Source: Ectocarpus siliculosus
Lineage: Eukaryota > Sar > Phaeophyceae > Ectocarpales > Ectocarpaceae
Assembly: GCA_000310025.1 (NCBI GenBank)
Contig: FN649740.1
Location: 5,069,340 to 5,133,339 of the forward strand
DNA length: 64,000 bases
Reading direction: 5' to 3'
Made by a program: the position numbers and the translations under genes
The notes under the pieces: generated by a model
What the model saw: only the letters and a program-made list of their open reading frames with translations
What the model was told of the DNA's origin: nothing
Databases searched by the model: none
Shown: positions 24,645-36,300 of the stretch, in pieces
Layout of the letters: the number at the start of each line of letters is the position of its first letter
Numbering within the stretch: the first letter of the stretch is position 1

Positions 24645-25330
24645 CATGAAATATTCCATGGGTGTTCATGACACATTTATTTCATGGGCGTTCATGGAAC
24701 ATTTCATGGATGGTTATGGGCTTTCACGAAACATTTTGAAATGTTTCATGGACGTCCATGGGCTTTCATGAAACATTTCATGAACATCCATGGACGCTCA
24801 TGAAGTATTTCATGAAAGACCATGGGCGTCCATGAAATGTTCTATGGACGTTCATGGGCTATCATGAAATATCTCTTGGACGCCCATGGGCGTCCATAAA
24901 TTTTTTTTCATGAACGTTCATGGGTGTTCATGAAACGTTTCATGAACGTTCACGGGCGTTCATGAAAGCATGCCATGAACGTCCATGCAACGTTTCTTGA
25001 CAAGGAGTGAAGTTATTTCATGGAATGTTTTATGACAAAAATGTCATGGACATCCATGGAACGTTTCACGGAATGTCGTGAAAATTTTCATGGGATTCCA
25101 TGGACTTCCCTGAAATTTTTCTTGGACTTCCATTGAACGTTTCATGGAAGACCATGGAGTCCATGGTCTTCCATGAAACTTTCCATGGAAAAGTACGAAA
25201 ATGTACAAGCCCCATGAAATGTTTCATGAAAGGCCATGGACGGACGTCCATGAAACATTTCATGAACATCCATGAACGTTCATGAAATGTTTCATGAAAG
25301 CCCATGAACATCCATGAAATGTTCCATGCG
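24645..25330. repeat. Array of tttcatgaa / gtccatgg palindromic units in the fold-back spacer
   Basis: Repeated words such as tttcatgaacgtccatgg and its own reverse complement fill about 700 bases at irregular spacing. Overlapping frames on both strands reading EVSWK or KHFMNIH are repeat artefacts. Confidence 0.7.
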
Positions 25331-25814
25331 AGGGCGGGACGCCGAAGCGCCGACGCGTCGGCTGAAAACCCGAGGATACATGGGGATATGTCCCCGCCCC
25401 CCCAAAAATGGAACAAAATTACGCCGATTTTCGATTATGTAGTCTACGACACTCCCTTTGGACAAGGGTTTCGAAACGCACCTCACCTACCTCACTCGGC
25501 AATGGCTAGGTAACAGTTGGAAATGTTTTTCCCTTTCGCCTTCCTCCGCCCCTCCATTATTTGACGGTTCGCAAGATCGGGGCTGGCTGTGATGGGACAC
25601 CCATTCATTGCTGAACGCGACGGGCTGGCGGTGGAAGCCGTCGGCGAGGTTGTTGTGCCCGGCCGTTTGGCTTCTCCCGCGGCTCTGCTGATGGGCGGAG
25701 GATGGCGTCCACCACTCACTTTTCTTTCGGCTTGGAGCAGATGCACCTTGAGCCCGCCGTGTGATTCATCTCAATTATAATAATGGTAGTTTGTTTGATT
25801 TTTTTTTTTTATAT

Positions 25815-26392
25815 TCCATGAAAATGTTTATGGAAGTCCATGGAGCTCCATGGAACTTTTCATGAAACTCCTTGGACTTTCATGAAACATTTTCATGGCA
25901 TCTCATGGAACTCCTTGGACTTCCATGAAATATTTCATGAAGAGTTCCAAGCTCCATAGACTTCCATGAAATATTTCATGGAAGTCCAAGGAGTCCCATG
26001 AAGCTTTTCATGGAAGTGAAAGGAGTTCCGTGAAAAGATTATTGGAAGTCCAATGAAGCACGTGCACACTTTTCATGGAAATCAATGTCGAACACAGCCA
26101 AGGCTCATTGTCGGCATTTATCAACCAAGTTGGCGTCACTGGAATATTTCTTGAACGTCCATGAAATGGTCCATGAAATGTTTCATAGACTTCCATGATG
26201 AAATATTTCATGGAGTTCCATGGAGTTCCATGGAACTTTTCATTTTTTGGAACATTTCATGGAACTCCATGGAAGTCCATTGAAAAATGAAAAGTTCCAT
26301 GGAACTCCATGGAGTTCCACATGGACTTCCATGAAATATTTCACTAAAAAATACTATGATGTAGACGACTGGGGGTACGGTAGTTCGATCTC
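25815..26392 (-). repeat. Fold-back element, right inverted arm
   Basis: Reverse complement of 23430-24005 with scattered substitutions and small indels. The block at 26080-26150 corresponds to 23698-23760 of the left arm. Confidence 0.65.
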
Positions 26393-27205
26393 ATATATAT
26401 TTAGTTGACCGATTTTTCGTTCGTTTGACTGCTGTTCTGGCGGTACGGTGTCACTCCACGCATAGCGCACCGTGCTACAATTCTGTTTTCGATGTACCAA
26501 ACCCAAGGTATTCCACTAAATAAATTGAATCGCACTCAATCCATTTGTAGGGATATCCGAAAATTTTCGGCAATACTTTCTCACGGTGCATCTTCCCTCA
26601 GGGTTGTGATTTTGCGCGGCTTACGCTACGGAGTATATGAAATCGTTCCGCAAAAATAAACGTGCAGCGGATTAACCGCTCCGCCCCGCTCTGGGGCGTG
26701 AACACAGATATCGCTCGGTTCTGTGAGAATAATGCCTTCAGATGAACTGCTCTACTTCGAGATTTTCACACAAAAAGAATAAACCTGCTCCATTCCTCGC
26801 CGTGAACATGTCAAGAAGGACTAACTTTTCCGCGGAGCGGTTCTACTCCGTAAACACCCGTGGTGTTTGGATACGTCGTACGTATCAAATCTCTCGGATA
26901 GGACAAGGCTAAAGACCCCAGTACCTACTGTATTCACCCGCTCCTGAAAATACTGGTGATGTCCAGATCTCTACGCCCTGAATAGTATGGTGGTTGAGCG
27001 ACTGTGTACGAGGCCACAACGAGGGGTAGCAAGTAAGTGCAGTTTGGCTTCCATTTGGTTCCCTACGAGAGAAATGCTTGTTTCTATTGTTCTAAACTGG
27101 TACATTTTTCGCCTATATCGGGCCAAGAATATAGCTGGCGGTCGGTGTTCTGAGAAGCAGAGGAATAACAACGTGCTGTCGTACTTGACCATCTTCCCCA
27201 CGACA
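26393..27205. other. 3' flank of gene A, no gene supported
   Basis: It lies between the fold-back element and the gene A stop codon. The 3' UTR of gene A should be in the right-hand part. No other coding signal was recognised. Confidence 0.4.
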
Positions 27206-27352
27206 TCAAGGAGAAGCCTTTTTTGCCTCGAACAAGAACTCGGCGGCGATCTCCTTGTATTCTGCCGTGGCCTTAATGTTGTACATAAGATTTTCTGCCA
27301 ACATCTTGGCGATCTCCTTCTCGGCCAGCAGAAAAATGTTCTCGCGATCCAC
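27206..27352 (-). CDS. Gene A exon 7 (end of RGS domain, stop)
   Basis: The acceptor TTTTTCAG is followed by 48 codons and TGA (27208-27206). The encoded LLAEKEIAKMLAENLM fits the last RGS helices, followed by a short Glu/Lys/Ala tail. It joins exon 6 in phase 0. Confidence 0.65.
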   Translation of the reverse strand: MDRENIFLLAEKEIAKMLAENLMYNIKATAEYKEIAAEFLFEAKKASP

Positions 27353-30300
27353 CTGAAAAATGAAAAAAATAGACGGCGCCTATCGTAAGAGTACAATAAC
27401 GCTCGAAAATTGTATGTCACACGTTGAAGATATTACCTTTCACGTTGATGAACGGGATAGATCGGGCGGCCCTGGAGGGAACCACATACAGATCGCATAT
27501 GATTTCATCACCGCTTTGTTTCAGTTTGCACCCGCGGAAAACCCCGGAGCATCGGTAAGTCATCTTTATATCCGCCCGCCCGTTGGTACGTCGAACGTTT
27601 TATTTTTGAGTTTGCAAAACATCTCCTCGTTAATGTTTCGGGCCCCCAGTTGTTTGTGCAGTGTTAATGCCAACAAAAAAATACAATACCATGTATTGCC
27701 ATGTTCTTGTGCCAGCAAACGACGAGTGGTCTCCCGGAACACATCAATCATCACTGAGTTTGTGGAGATGACCGTTGATGAAGGATAACCACCTCTCATA
27801 TTGTGTTATTGTCGTCGCGTCGTTGGCCTTGTTCTTTCAAGGTCCTAAATCCCTTTGATGATTTTCGGAATAATTGTGGTCCCTTTCGTGGCTCGTTAGC
27901 AGGTGACCACGGAAGAAATCCGCGTCAGTTGGACCATTACGGACGGTACGACGCCCTGACCACACGTGGAAATCTGTTACGCAGGCCCCGAGTGATAGGG
28001 AGACCCCGATTCACTGGGTATCTTCGATTGACTTTAACCAGCATCGGTACACCTTCGCATATGGCGTCAGCGCCTTGATAATATCTCCTCGGGTGCATAT
28101 TTTTCTCTCCCGACTTGGACATTTTCCCCATGGATACAAATGTGTGTCAGTCCTGAGAGCACCTTGGAGTCGATCCTACAAAGAATCTGTGACACTTCCA
28201 TCGAATTAACCATGGGTTCTTTCCTAGTTGTGACGGTAAATTCTGTGGGTGGAGAGTGTTACATGTAAGGAGGCCCTGATTCGCAGGGTATCCGTAAATT
28301 TGACGCTTACCAGAATCGGTACACCTTCGCATATCGATACCAATATTAACCGTGAACAAAACAAGAACAATACGAGCCCGGAGGTCGAGTCCAGGGGCCA
28401 GGGCCGTAAATCACATACATCCGTCCAGTTGGTAAGAACTGTTTTGGGTTTCCATCATTTCCTTGAGCTGCGGGGCTGAGAACACCAACGGGAAATCTCG
28501 ATGGGTCTCAAAGATGAAGGTTGCCAGCAGGGTCCAACCACATATCTCCGGCATGTGATATGCGATGACAGTACAGGACGGCTAGTAGTTTGCTTTGGCA
28601 ATCTCGTCGAAAGACATGACGAATAGAGGCGAACGGCCATGCTTCCACCGCACATCATGCCCAATTCACCTGATCGAGCGAGTCGTATGCTGAGCGTTCG
28701 CCAAAACTCAATATGTTTTTTTTTAGGGTGCTGTCGATGTTGATTTCGGAGTGAGAGCTGTCCTTGATGTACTCGTCGACGATGGCAATGAACGCGTCGA
28801 AGGCGCCTTTGCCCCCCTCTCCGCCGTTGGCGGCGTGTACATGTGTCCTGACGCTGTATTCCAACGCGTCAACCAGGAACTGGAACGACTGGACGGTTGA
28901 TCTAGTTCGAAGCGTGAGTTCGGAGGACGAACATATGAGAGGGGCAAAATGACATGTACATCAGCACTGGATCATCCTCCTTGGCCGCGTCGGGTTGCGG
29001 CGTCAGTATTTGTCGATTGTCGGTGTCTGATGTACGCCGAAAACGAGGATTGATTTCTTTATCCTCGTCACTCCATCGTTTTTCCAGAGTCCTTCCAAAG
29101 GAAACTGATGAAATTAGGAGTTCAGTCCCAGGGTTCTCTGCAGAGTACCGGTTTCCGATACCCTTTGTGCGCACGCTTAGCGTTCGCCAAACCTCATCAA
29201 CTTTTTTGGGGTGGTTTCGACGTTAATTTTGGAGTGAGAGTTATCCTTGATGTACTTGTCTGCGATGAAAATGAACTCGTCGAAGTTATCTTTGCTCTCT
29301 TCGCTGCCTTTGGCGGCGTTTATCCCGCAGATGTATTCCGACGCGTCAACCAGGACCTGGAACGACTGGATGTTTGATCAAGTTCGATGCCAAAATATCG
29401 GAGGAAGAACGGGTGACAGGGGCTACATATTATGTATATGAGCAACGAGCGAGCGCATCAACCGAAGCCGTAACCATTAGAACGTCGAACAAATCTGAAC
29501 GGTCATTCTTGATCGCGGTGAGCTGCGGCGTCGATAATTTCTCATGGTAGCGTCTGTCACTGTTTGATGGCCACAATATCAAGCCGAAGCCGAGGATATG
29601 CCCTTGGCCTTGTCACTCCATCGTTTTTTCGGATTCCTACTGAAACCTGATGAAACACATGAGTCCAGTCCCAGGTTTCTGTCGACTGGGCAATAGTACT
29701 CTTCGTTCGCATGGCCGGTTCTTCACGTTGAAGCATTCAGGGGTAAAGAGGCCAGAACGTTTTCGAAGGCGAGGGCATCACCACCACCGCCACCGACAAC
29801 AGTAGAAACACCACCACCAACCAGTACCTCGCTGCACAGCGCTTTGCGGCAATACTCTCCGAAAGCCTCCCTCAGAGGAAGAACTCCCATCACATCAGCC
29901 AGTGGGCTTTCGTAGAAGTGGCCGAGGCTCCCATGAATTTGCGTTGAGGTTGGCAGTCTCTGTATACCAGTAGTACAGGCCACACGGGTGGCGCGGTTCT
30001 TGTCGGGGTTGGTCCACCTCGGGACAATCCAAGAACTCAGTGTATCCTGCGGCCCACAGTTGCCGTCATGGAGAAATTCTCGAACCGGCTTGATAATGCT
30101 GTCAAGAAATTTACCGCCAGCATACATGTACCAAACAGAATTCGGACGCTCCCCGTTAGAGACAACGACAAAGGTTTACCCTGAAGCTGGTATCACTGAG
30201 GCTGCTAACACCAGTTGCTAGGATTTTCTCTTTGACAGATTCATCGCAACACCAGACTTTCACAGGGTTCGCTTCAAACATTGAACAGACATTGTTCACT

Positions 30301-33300
30301 GTTCGCGTTTCGGACGACAAGGGGCGGACGCGTGCTAAGCGTTTCGTTAACCGTCATAACATGATCGATCGAGTTGTCTATGACAGCCCTCACCTACGCA
30401 ACTCTTCCAAGGTGAGACTACCAAGTTTGTTTCGAGACTGGTTCTGTATGGTTGAGTTTCCAAGAGGTCTCTTCGTTGACCCGGTCATGGAATTGGAGGT
30501 AAATAGTGGTATTTGTCGTTGATGACGGAAAGAACAAGCATATGCTACAGTACACTTCCATGAAACATTATATGGGTATTTCCACGAGAGGCTATGGCCT
30601 GTAAGAACAGCATACGATGAGGTTTTTTAGCAATCACCTTCTGAGTACCACGAATGAATGCCGTGAAAATCTCGGGAGCCTGTTCTCTTCGTAAAAAACT
30701 GCAAAGTCACCGACGACTGCTGTGAAGGTACACGTTAATTCCTACAGTCAGTCATGATCGTGTCATGGTACTTCTTTGATGCGTTTGGTGTTGTGTCCGT
30801 CGCAGATTGTTCAGGGGCTTGGCGATCACTTGTAACGCCGTCGGGAAGTCCCAAGGGCCGCCTATGGACCGCACATTGACCGCACATCGACCGCACATGA
30901 CCGACCCATGGCGCCACTTGGTAGTACCTGATGGCTCATGTGTGCTCAGTGGAATCGCTGTCCCATGATACGTTCCACGAGTTTCAGCAATTGGCTATCC
31001 TGTTGATCGAACGTAGTGGACACCCCACGAGTCTTAACGCACTGCCCATGGGCAGCCTATCACAGCCCTACCACGACCTATGATGGTACAAAGGCTTTTA
31101 TCCGCTCGACGGCTATCTTGGGTAAAAAACACCTCAGGGCCGTTCAGGGCCGTTCAGGGCCGTTCAGGGCCGTTCTTGGACTGTGGTGGGTAATCGACCG
31201 CCCTTAAACCGGCGGACGTCCCGGAGCCGCCCATGAGGCACCCATTCGTCGCCATTGCACTATGTCCTTTCGATGTTTGTATTGCGGAGCCCTGGCTCCG
31301 GCATGACCTTTTATATATTGCCTTTGCATTCTACGATGCCAATTGGTGAGGTGTAATTGGAAGTGGCTGGCCCATGGGCCACCCATGGGCGCAGTGGTGC
31401 CATTGGGCAGCCCATGGGTGGCCCATGGACCGTCAATGACTGCCATTCACGCATCACTTCGCCCATTGGGCTGTGTCTCAAAATTCAATATTGCATATGC
31501 CCTTGGCTCACATTCCCCGCACGATAATTTGGAAGCCAAGGAACCGTAGAATGTGACCTGTGTGCCGTCCATGGGTCGTCGCATGAAACGCCTATGGAGC
31601 GCTCTTTTTGTTGGGGGAGCTCGAACAGCAGATACCTTATACTCACATTCTCCACACTATAACTTGGAGAGCGACGAACACCACAGCGGCGTAGCAGTAC
31701 TTGAAGACCACCGGAGGCATTGGATTCGACGTGACTGTTCCTAAGGCAACTGACGGCAAGATAAGCCAAGGTAGGGAGGGGCTCAGTTAACAGAACACGC
31801 AGCAACATCGTGCAAGCGAGACAAACGTGGCGGTTTTCTGTTGAGAAACAAGCAGAGCACCCGCGACTTGCCGATAGGTACCGTAGGTGATACACGAGTT
31901 GACTGCATTCCAAATGTACAGGCGCCATATTCATTCGTAGTCCTGATCTCACTCGTATTCAACCCCGCCCATGCCCCGAGACGACGAGCTTCTTGAGACA
32001 GGCCACCCAGGTCTTGAATCTTCTTCAAACGACCCGCAGGGAGGATGCAAGCCGCCAAAATCAGAAGAGCCCCGGCTAGGTCGACTTCAGAAGATACATC
32101 AATCGATGTCCTGGTATCACAGGGGGCGGGATTGAGCAGCGGAGGAAGTGAAGCGTGGTGTCTGGCAAAATATTCAGTAATACATCCACTTTGTCATGCT
32201 GTGTCCAGCCAAATATCTCCTGCTCGGTACTGAAAATAGACAGACTAGATAAGGATGACGTTGCCGTAATTGCCAATCATCACGTCAACCAAGCGTCAAG
32301 AGGGTACAAAATCTGTTGACCTGTGGTCTATCGGATCACCTGTTGACCCCGTATGACGAAGCTGCTGCCCAGATGACCGCCTCCATCCCTACGTAAAACC
32401 AGCAGAGAGCACGGACAACGCTTCTTTCCTTGACATATCGCCCATATTTTTTCCGCTTGATTGGATCAAAAAGCACCACCAGCCGAATCGCCCACCAGAT
32501 CAATGCGATAGTAGCTAGTAGTGCTGCAGGGCTCCCGATTAGCGAAGTCACGGCAGCCGCTCCTGTGAATTCGAACGTGCCGTCTTTGGCACGATCGGTC
32601 TCGGCTAGAACAACCATGTATGTCACCGAGCAGCTCTGGAGAGTATAGACGCTCCCGGTCAGGCACCCCAGTAGGGGGGATCTGCGACAAGGAAGCATTC
32701 ATTTGGATATCTGGAATGTCTGGTGTTGCGGGAGGACGGGGAAAGAAACCACATTCTTCGGTAGAAACACATTCTTAGTGGTGATTGTTTCACCAGTTTC
32801 CCACCCGACGTCCTCGCCACGAAAAGAACGCCAACTTCGAGTGAGTGTGGACATGCCGTCGAGCGAGCTGCTTGACGGATTGACAGTCAACACAACGTTG
32901 CCGTTTCGCTTCGCTGTCGCTCGGATTAGCTGCCGACATGTCATCAAGCGTGAAACCGACGCCCACGAGTCGGCAACGATGTGGGCGGGAAGAGCTGGCA
33001 GGACAGTGTTGGATGTCCTTTTTCGACCCTATCAGCTACCTCTAGTTCTTGGTTTGTCCCTGCTGTGGGGCATCCATCGATCTTGTTTCATTCTTCTACT
33101 TCACTTGCCAGATTCGTTGCATGAGGCACTGCGTCGCAAACCTCGAATCTATTGTGTTTTCGACACAAACCGTGCCTCCTTGTGATATGCCTCCCAGTGT
33201 CCTGTGTAATGCTTTTCAACATTGAGCGAGGGGTCCCACAAAGTTGAACTTTGTCCCCAATGATTGTTGGCTTAAGTGCTCATCAACGATATGTTGAAAG

Positions 33301-36300
33301 TCGTAGATGAAACTGGAAAGGGAGCAACGGGAAGACAGACTTCGGTGCTGTTTGCCGAGATTAATCGTGTTGGAACGGTTGATATACCTGAGCGATTTCA
33401 AGTGCAGATTGACGCAGGGAAGGATTTGGCCGGCCCGAAAAGAGGAGATTGCCTGTCAACGTTTACACGGGCGCCGTACTAGGATGCAACGAGGATGGCG
33501 GTATGTACGTGGATGTAGGGGATCGAGGAGCGTGCAGTAGTGGCCCTGCACACATAGCTCGGAGTAGAGATTGCCAAAGAGTATAGTATACATGGAATGC
33601 ACACAAGGCCGAAGTAGTGGCGGAAAAGGACACAACGCAAGCGGGGAAGATGTACCCAATACTTGCAAACCGGCACCTGGATACACGCATCCAATTAGCG
33701 ATTATAAAGAGCCTAGTCGTCCCGCCACTGGAGTACGCCAGAGAGTATTGAAACAAGAAGATTGTAAACGAGCTGGAGATGGTTCAGATGAAAGCAGCGA
33801 ACCCACCCTACGATGTTCCAAGAGCATTAATCCAGCAGTAAGGGGAGAACTGGGGATCCAATCCCTACGAACGGGAAGGTATGCAAGTTGGCGTATGTAG
33901 TGGTATGCACGCGTGATGAAGTCTGGTTGACCCGTGACGAAGAACTCACTTGTTGTTACTCTTGTAGAACAGCAGCAGCAGTAGCTGTTGCCTTGGGTAT
34001 CGGTAGGAATGACACCAAGGGGCACAGGATCCTCTGCACAAGCAGGGGCTACTAGATCCTGTCCCCTGCTTTTTATCCTTCCGCGGAGAGTTACATCTCT
34101 CCGCGCCTTCTAGAAGGAACCAAGCTCTTCTATGTTCCGTCTACACATCTGAATCCTATAACACTAGCCCACCCTGGAGGTTCTCATACGCAGATACTGT
34201 AAAACCTCGAGTCTTGACAAGCAATTGTCGAGTCTCTAAATGAAAGTATCGAGGATGTGGAGCTCCAAAACAGCACAATTCACCCTCCCACACCTCTCAC
34301 TCGATGAGTCGCAAGACCATCGTTTGACTTCTAAAACGACAAAAAGACACAGACAGGAAGGAACTGACGGGGCTAAGAAAAGCCTACGACGACCGGAAGA
34401 AGATCGAAACCAAAGAAAGGAAGACACAAAGAAAGGAAGAAAAACAGAAAAGAAAAACAGAGGTCGTCATAACGACAAAAAGAAAGGGTCACTGGAGGAA
34501 CCACAACAAGACCGGTATCGTAAGAAAACGATCAGATACGCCATTCACGCAGTCGCCACGGCAGTGTAGAAGGGGCAACAATGGGCGCGAAACACCTACA
34601 GGTCGTGACCAAACGCTAAAGGCACAAAATAAAGCGAGGAGAAAGCGAAAACCAACCAAGGCTAAAAAAAACCAACCCAAACAAAGCTGAAAACAACAGA
34701 AAGCCAAGACAACTAGCACGTCGTCTTAATGTGGGCGCGCAACGTTATCAGGCAATGAATCAGTCCCGGGGTCACCACGCGACATGTCGACGTTGCGAAG
34801 GATCCCCTTAAAAAGGGCACTGCCGCTGTGAACTTGGAGGCACCAGGATCCGGAGACGGCGGTTTCAGCGGTGGAGTAGCGAACATCAGGAAGGGCGAGC
34901 TTGACAGGGCCAGGATCGTCCAAGAAGCGGACGACGTAGAAATCGGACGGTAGAGGCGGTCCAGTAATCTTGCCCAACCACCAGAATCCATCGCGAGCTT
35001 TGTACCAGAAGAAGGCGCCTGCAGGTAGCGGAGTATTGGCGAAGCGACGGTCCCAAGTTGAACGAGAGACGAGCGAATAACCCGAAGGCAAAGCTCGCTC
35101 CCCTTTAGCGCGCGCCATCTCGCGGGTGGCCGCACCAATACGCATCGCCCGATAGCGACGATTCGTTTGGCGATGTTGATCAGGCGAACCCGTCCAGTAC
35201 CGGAGAATGTGGGGCTTGGAATGCTGGAGGTCCATCTCACGTTCCCAAGAAGGACGAAGAAGACCTTTCCAATGGGTTTGGTATAAAACAGCGATGGTGC
35301 CACCACGGCCACGAACAGATTGATGGCCACTAATGCGGTCAACCTCGAGACGTTCGACCGGAGTCGACACGTCGTCTTCCGTAACATGGTAGGGAGGAGA
35401 TTTATTCGCATAGGAGTTTAGCACATACGGTGTAAGGCCGGCAGGCAGGAACTGAGGCAAGTCTTCAGTGTCACGCGGATTAGCGCAAGGCTTGCAACGC
35501 GCAACTGACACACGTTTTTTCGAGTCCGGACCCGGCAGATCCGATGGAAGATCCAAATACAGTAACTTGGAAGCCAGAGGACAACCGTCGGGAGCGTCAG
35601 GACACGGACCCACGGCCAAGATCTTGAACGGACCAGTCCAAAGGAAAGACAACTTAGCCTTGAGGACCTTGTCATCCGTGCCTGAACGAACACCTTGGCG
35701 AATGGTAGATTCGGTGTTGTACACCCAAACCCATCCACCGACGGTGTATGAGGGGACCTTGCGCAAAGCATCCGATAGAGCGGAGTTACGCCGCTCAATC
35801 CTTGAAACGGACAGGTTGTGCTGTTCGCGAACTAAATCGTAAGAACGACGTTGGCGATCAGCAGCAAGATCGTAATACTCAAGTTGATCGCGATGCAAGC
35901 TTTGGTGGCCTCGAGCATATGGATGCTCAAAAACCGTCATCGGCATGCGTGGCAGTCGGTTCATATGCACCTCGTTGGGCGCCAAACCAGTAGCGGCACT
36001 AACCGAATTGTTGTAGGCAAACTCAACGTGCGGCAGATGAATGTCCCAATCATCTTGCCTCTCATTGACGACCATAGCCAACATCTGAGCCATAGTGTGA
36101 TTTACGCGCTCCACACCCCCATTGCCGTTGGGATGGTAAGAGCTGGTAGCCACTTTGCGGATAGCCAGACGGGCGTATACAGCCTGCGACAGTTTAGAAC
36201 AAAACTGAGAGCCATTATCAGACAAGAGCCTCAAAGGGCAACCCCATAAAGGGATATACCGATTGACAAGTACGTCAGCGGTGCCTTCGGCGGTGAATTC

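Larger units (their letters stand above)
23430..26392. mobile_element. Fold-back element with long terminal inverted repeats
   Basis: The left arm (about 23430-24005) and the reverse complement of the right arm (about 25815-26392) align along nearly their whole length. Matches include the outer block tagtattttttagtgaaa and a unique inner block containing ccagtgacgccaacttgg. Much of each arm consists of ttccatggaa-like palindromes. The spacer of about 1.8 kb holds another palindrome array (24645-25330) and unique DNA. No transposase frame was seen, so the element is probably non-autonomous. Arm ends are approximate and no target-site duplication could be fixed. Confidence 0.65.

Noticed and set aside
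23484-25486. Many short frames rich in Met, His, Phe, Ser, Trp on both strands
   Set aside because: They are translations of CCATGG-centred palindromes and not genes.
27566-27799. - strand frame between gene A exons 6 and 7
   Set aside because: Exons 6 and 7 join in phase without it and give a complete RGS domain; it matches nothing in gene B.
30232-30522. + strand frame with two donor-like ends inside gene A intron 4
   Set aside because: No recognised domain, antisense to gene A, and no partner exon found; left out as unproven.
32111-32240. Upstream acceptor as the true start of gene A exon 3
   Set aside because: It gives a frame ending in a stop after about 50 codons in A and immediately in B, whereas the inner acceptor joins TM4 to TM5 in phase in both genes.
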